Shown in pieces: positions 60,766 to 64,000 of a DNA stretch of 64,000 nt (positions are counted from its first letter, which is position 1; each line of letters starts with the position of its first letter). The position numbers were made by a program, and so were the translations under genes. The notes under the pieces are model-generated. The model saw nothing but the letters and a program-made list of their open reading frames with translations, had not been told where the DNA came from and did not search any database. This DNA is from an uncultured Massilia sp. (GTDB lineage: Bacteria > Pseudomonadota > Gammaproteobacteria > Burkholderiales > Burkholderiaceae): positions 62,001 to 126,000 of the forward strand of contig CAMLMV010000015.1 of the NCBI GenBank assembly GCA_946481275.1, in the 5' to 3' direction.

Positions 60766-61686
60766 ATGCAAGCCTTCCTCCAGTTTTCCCCCGAAGTGCA
60801 GGCCGCGCGCGCGGCCGGCAAGCCCGTCGTCGCGCTCGAATCGACGATCATCTCGCACGGCATGCCGTACCCGCAGAACGTGCAGACGGCGCGCGAGGTC
60901 GAGCAGGTGATCCGCGACGCCGGCGCGACGCCGGCCACCATCGCCCTCATCGACGGCCGCATCTGCGTGGGCCTGGCCGGCGACCAGCTCGAACAGCTGG
61001 GCAACGCGAAGGATGCGCTGAAAGTGAGCCGGCGCGACCTCGCGTACGTGCTGGCCGAGAAGAAGCTGGGCGCGACGACGGTCGCCGCCACGATGATCTG
61101 CGCGGCACTGGCGGGCATCGAGGTGTTCGTCACGGGCGGCATCGGCGGCGTGCACCGCGGCGCGGAGACGAGCTTCGACATCTCCGCCGACCTGCAGGAG
61201 CTGGCGCGCACGAACGTCGCCGTCGTGTGCGCGGGCGTGAAATCCATCCTCGACATCGGCCTCACCCTGGAATACCTGGAGACGCATGGCGTGCCGGTGG
61301 TCAGCGTCGGCCAGCCCGGCTTCCCCGCGTTCTTCACGCGCGAATCCGGCTTCAACGCCGACTTCCAGCTCGACACGCCGGAACAGCAGGCCCGCTTCAT
61401 CCGCACCAAATGGCAGCTGGGCTTGAGCGGCGGCGTCGTCGTCAGCAATCCGGTTCCGGCGGAATCCGCGATGCAGAACGACGAGATCGACGGCATCATC
61501 GCGCAGGCGCTGCGCGAAGCCGACGCGCAAGGCGTGAAAGGCAAGGCCGTGACGCCGTTCCTGCTGGCCCGCATCAAGGACCTGACGGGCGGCCGCAGCC
61601 TCGCCACGAACATCGCGCTGGTCAAACACAATGCCCTCGTGGGCGCCCGCCTCGCGGTGGCGCTGCACGCGGCCGCCCACGTTTGA
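60766..61686 (+). CDS. psuG: Pseudouridine-5'-phosphate glycosidase
   Basis: The 306-residue enzyme starts at ATG 60766. Strong family blocks are VVALESTIISHGMPYPQNVQ, GGIGGVHRGAETSFDISADL, the catalytic lysine in VVCAGVKSILDIGLTLEYL and FPAFFTRESGFNADFQLD. It breaks the C-C glycosidic bond of pseudouridine 5'-phosphate to uracil and ribose 5-phosphate. Uracil then fits the reductive pathway in the same window. A LysR gene follows after 7 bp and may be co-transcribed. Confidence 0.96.
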   Translation: MQAFLQFSPEVQAARAAGKPVVALESTIISHGMPYPQNVQTAREVEQVIRDAGATPATIALIDGRICVGLAGDQLEQLGNAKDALKVSRRDLAYVLAEKKLGATTVAATMICAALAGIEVFVTGGIGGVHRGAETSFDISADLQELARTNVAVVCAGVKSILDIGLTLEYLETHGVPVVSVGQPGFPAFFTRESGFNADFQLDTPEQQARFIRTKWQLGLSGGVVVSNPVPAESAMQNDEIDGIIAQALREADAQGVKGKAVTPFLLARIKDLTGGRSLATNIALVKHNALVGARLAVALHAAAHV

Positions 61687-61693
61687 GACCATC

Positions 61694-62596
61694 ATGTCGA
61701 TCGACCTGAAACAGCTGAAATATTTCCTGGCGGTGGCCGAAGAAAAAAGCTTCAGCCGCGCCGCCGAGCGCCTGCACATTTCGCAGCCGCCGCTGTCGCA
61801 GCAGATCATGAAGCTGGAGAGCGAGCTGGGCGTACGCCTGTTCGCGCGCACGACGCGCAGCTTCGAGCTGACGGTCGCCGGCAAGGCGCTGATGCACGAA
61901 GCGGCCGACCTGCTGGGCCGCATGCGCATGACCATCGACACCATCCGCCAGATCGACCGCGGCGAAGTGGGCCGCCTGCGCGTGGGCATCGTCGGTTCGG
62001 CGATGTGGGGGCCGATCCCCGGCCTGCTGGAACAGTTCCAGAGCCAGTTCCCGCGCGTGACGTGGACCATCCACGAACTCGGCCCGAACGACCAGTGGGA
62101 CGCGCTGCGCGGCAAGCAGATCGACGTGGGCTTCTGGCGCGAGCCGAAGATCGACGAAGACATGCTGAAGAACGCCGGCCTGCGCCAGGAACTGGCGTTC
62201 CGCGAAGACGTGTGCGTCGCGATCAACGCCCAGCACCCGCTCGCGCAGCAGGACGCCATCGAGCTGATAGCCATCGCCAACGAGCCGATGCTGACCCTGC
62301 ACCTGGACCAGTCGGCCGAGCCGCGCTACCTGATCCAGTGCTGCGTCAACGCGGGCTTCCAGCCGACGATCTTCCAGGAAGCCGCGGAGCCGCAGACCCT
62401 GCTCGCGATGGTCGGTGCGGGGCTCGGCGTGGCGCTGATGCCGGCGACGACGAGCCGCATCGGCTGGCCGGGCGTGCGCTTCCTGCCGGTGCGCACCAAT
62501 CCGCCGTCGGCCAACCTGTACATCACCTATCCGACGCAGGACGATGCGCCGGTGGTGCGGGCGTTCCTGAAAATCCTGAACCCGGCCGGAGCGTGA
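61694..62596 (+). CDS. LysR-family transcriptional regulator
   Basis: From the ATG at 61694 the 300-residue protein has a canonical LysR HTH (QLKYFLAVAEEKSFSRAAER, then ISQPPLSQQIMKLESELGVR), with the typical start of the BenM/CatM-like group. The effector domain (LRVGIVGSAMWGPIPGLLEQ to the end) has normal length. It lies 7 bp after psuG on the same strand and converges with the pyroglutamyl peptidase gene with only 3 bp between. Targets could be psuKG or unrelated. Confidence 0.88.
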   Translation: MSIDLKQLKYFLAVAEEKSFSRAAERLHISQPPLSQQIMKLESELGVRLFARTTRSFELTVAGKALMHEAADLLGRMRMTIDTIRQIDRGEVGRLRVGIVGSAMWGPIPGLLEQFQSQFPRVTWTIHELGPNDQWDALRGKQIDVGFWREPKIDEDMLKNAGLRQELAFREDVCVAINAQHPLAQQDAIELIAIANEPMLTLHLDQSAEPRYLIQCCVNAGFQPTIFQEAAEPQTLLAMVGAGLGVALMPATTSRIGWPGVRFLPVRTNPPSANLYITYPTQDDAPVVRAFLKILNPAGA

Positions 62597-62599
62597 CGC

Positions 62600-63271
62600 T
62601 CAGTGCGTGGCGCCGCCCGCCTCCTGGGTATCGGTCTCCGTCACCACCGCCACCTCCACGGCGATCCTGAGCGCATCGACGATGTCGCGCAGCGCCATCG
62701 ACGGCGGCCGCTCCGGGCGGTCGGCCGCCTGCTCGGGCAGGAACGGCACGTGGATCAATCCCGCCTTCAGCGGCTGCCCGACCGCGTGGTGCATCAGGCC
62801 GTAGAACACGTGGTTGCACACGAACGTGCCGGCCGTCTGCGACACGCCGGACGGGAACCCGCGCAGGCGCAGCGCCTTCACGATGGCCTTGACGGGCAAG
62901 GTGGTGAAATAGGCGGCCGGACCGTCGGCCGCGACGGGCGTGTCGACGGGCTGGTTGCCCGCGTTGTCGCGGATCGAGGCGTCGTCGACGTTGATGGCCA
63001 CACGCTCCAGCGAAATCTCGGAGCGGCCGCCGGCCTGGCCGACGGCGATCACGATGTCGGGCTTGACGCCCGCGATGGATTCGCGCAGCACGTCGAGGGC
63101 GGTGCCGAACACGCAGGGCAGCTGGCGCGCGACGACCGCGAAGCCCGGCCCGGACCAGCCGTCCAGCGCGCGCACGGCTTCCCACGACGGGTTGATGGCG
63201 GCGCCGTTGAACGGTTCGAATCCGGTCAGCAGGACGGTCCTGGTGGGTACTTGGGTGGTGGGTGCGGTCAT
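62600..63271 (-). CDS. pcp: Pyroglutamyl-peptidase I
   Basis: The 223-residue C15 cysteine peptidase removes N-terminal pyroglutamate. The triad is visible as Glu in AGGRSEISLERVAIN, Cys in AGTFVCNHVFYGLMH and His in GLIHVPFLPEQ. The opening LLTGFEPFNGAAINPSWEAV is typical. It directly follows the DUF979 membrane gene by 7 bp. This pairing with DUF969/DUF979 proteins is widespread and suggests that the membrane proteins handle the peptide or pyroglutamate. Confidence 0.95.
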   Translation of the reverse strand: MTAPTTQVPTRTVLLTGFEPFNGAAINPSWEAVRALDGWSGPGFAVVARQLPCVFGTALDVLRESIAGVKPDIVIAVGQAGGRSEISLERVAINVDDASIRDNAGNQPVDTPVAADGPAAYFTTLPVKAIVKALRLRGFPSGVSQTAGTFVCNHVFYGLMHHAVGQPLKAGLIHVPFLPEQAADRPERPPSMALRDIVDALRIAVEVAVVTETDTQEAGGATH

Positions 63272-63278
63272 GGTCGCC

Positions 63279-64000
63279 TCATCGATACATCAGGAAGTAC
63301 AGCAGGACGATATTCGCGCCCAGCAGCGGCAACGCGGTCGGCAGCTGGGCCTTGATCACGGCATTCTTGTCGGGCAGTTCGAGCAGCGCCGCCGGCACGA
63401 TGTTGAAATTCGCCGCCATCGGCGTCATCAGGGTGCCGCAGTATGCGCTGAACATGCCGATCGCGGCCATCACGGCCGGATTCGCATGGTACACCCCGAC
63501 CAGCACGGGAATCCCGATGCCGCCCGCGATGACGGGGAACGCGGCAAAGCCGTTGCCCATCACGACGGTAAATAATGCCATGCCCACGCAGAACGCGGCG
63601 CAGGCCAGCAGCCGCGAATCGAGCGGGATGTAGCTCGTCGCGACGTGGGCCACGGCCTTGCCCACGCCCGCCTCGGAAAACAGCAGCCCGAGCACGGCCA
63701 GCATGTGCGGCAGCACGACGGCCCAGCTCATCGCGTCGATCAGGCGCCGCGCCTCGCGCACACCCTGCAGCGGCGTCGCGCGCGTGAGCCAGCAGGCGAG
63801 CGCGAGCGCGGCGACGCTGCCGCAGCCCATGCTCACCAGGGTCACGTTCTTCGGATCGAGCAGGAAGTCCGCGCCGACGTGGACATCCTTCAGCACGACG
63901 GAACCGAGCATCGTCACGACGGGAATCGCCAGCGCCGGCACGAGCAGGCGGTTGCCCAGCCGCGCCGCCGTGGATTGGCGTTGCGCTTCCGGCAGGACGT
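63279..64000 (-). CDS. DUF979-family membrane protein (5' end beyond window)
   Basis: The frame is open to the window edge and encodes at least 239 residues, so the apparent internal GTG start at 63941 is not the real one. At least six membrane helices are visible, for example VALALACWLTRATPL nearby, MSWAVVLPHMLAVLGLLFSE and LPLLGANIVLLYFLM at the end. Conserved blocks include VVMGNGFAAFPVIAGGIGIP and GTLMTPMAANFNIVPAALLE, typical of DUF979. It probably forms a two-component transporter with a DUF969 protein encoded outside the window. Position before pcp suggests transport of pyroglutamate or related compounds. Confidence 0.85.
   Translation of the reverse strand, partial: VLPEAQRQSTAARLGNRLLVPALAIPVVTMLGSVVLKDVHVGADFLLDPKNVTLVSMGCGSVAALALACWLTRATPLQGVREARRLIDAMSWAVVLPHMLAVLGLLFSEAGVGKAVAHVATSYIPLDSRLLACAAFCVGMALFTVVMGNGFAAFPVIAGGIGIPVLVGVYHANPAVMAAIGMFSAYCGTLMTPMAANFNIVPAALLELPDKNAVIKAQLPTALPLLGANIVLLYFLMYR

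Noticed and set aside
63279..63941. Complete DUF979 gene starting at GTG 63941
   Set aside because: The frame stays open to the window edge with protein-like sequence, so the real start is outside.

Overview
The window is GC-rich, densely coded DNA of a free-living heterotroph. Gene content and family resemblances (separate MocR and RutR-like regulators for pyrimidine breakdown, a NasS/NasT-controlled narK-nirBD-nas cluster, PuuD next to a LysR gene, TIGR03118 and TIGR02001 proteins) suggest a betaproteobacterium of the Burkholderiales, probably Oxalobacteraceae (Massilia/Telluria-like). That placement is inference. I saw no rRNA, tRNA, CRISPR array, insertion sequence or prophage.

Layout. 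1-8 kb: the 5' part of a secreted GH42 beta-galactosidase, a GST/LysR divergent pair, a decayed stretch holding an acyltransferase remnant and a scrap of a major-facilitator gene, a chemoreceptor, and an MFS/LysR divergent pair. 8-18.4 kb: assimilatory nitrate reduction on the minus strand, in transcription order nasT, nasS, an RNA leader with two hexaloop hairpins and an intrinsic terminator, narK, nirB, nirD, a NasB-like flavoprotein and nasA. 18.4-23.8 kb: two small unknown proteins, an S9 peptidase, and puuD with a divergent LysR gene. 23.8-28.3 kb: an ECF sigma factor, its membrane anti-sigma factor, a subtilase, a small outer-membrane protein and a TIGR03118 lipoprotein. The sigma gene and the lipoprotein gene share a promoter-like sequence with identical spacing. 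28.3-34.9 kb: an Nramp-family transporter, a DUF885 peptidase, an ammonium transporter behind a sigma-54/NtrC-type promoter, and an MHYT hybrid histidine kinase.

34.9-61.7 kb is mostly nucleobase and nucleoside catabolism. A seven-gene minus-strand operon encodes the reductive pyrimidine pathway: a nucleobase importer, PreT/PreA dihydropyrimidine dehydrogenase, dihydropyrimidinase, beta-ureidopropionase, and an aminotransferase plus acylating semialdehyde dehydrogenase for the beta-amino acid product. It diverges from a MocR regulator and a RutR-like TetR gene, and a RutR-box-like palindrome lies before its first gene. After a patch of GNAT, GST/WYL, LytS/LytTR, VOC and DUF2076 genes comes a minus-strand salvage set: purine nucleoside phosphorylase, deoB, deoC, a double-domain aldehyde dehydrogenase, deoA and cdd. 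It diverges from psuK-psuG for pseudouridine breakdown. The window ends with a LysR gene, pyroglutamyl peptidase and a partial DUF979 membrane protein.

Together the loci describe nitrogen scavenging from nitrate, ammonium, pyrimidines, urate and peptides, with control at sigma-54 promoters, RNA antitermination and ligand-responsive repressors. The least explained system is the ECF sigma/anti-sigma/subtilase locus: the periplasmic tail of the anti-sigma factor resembles a subtilase propeptide.
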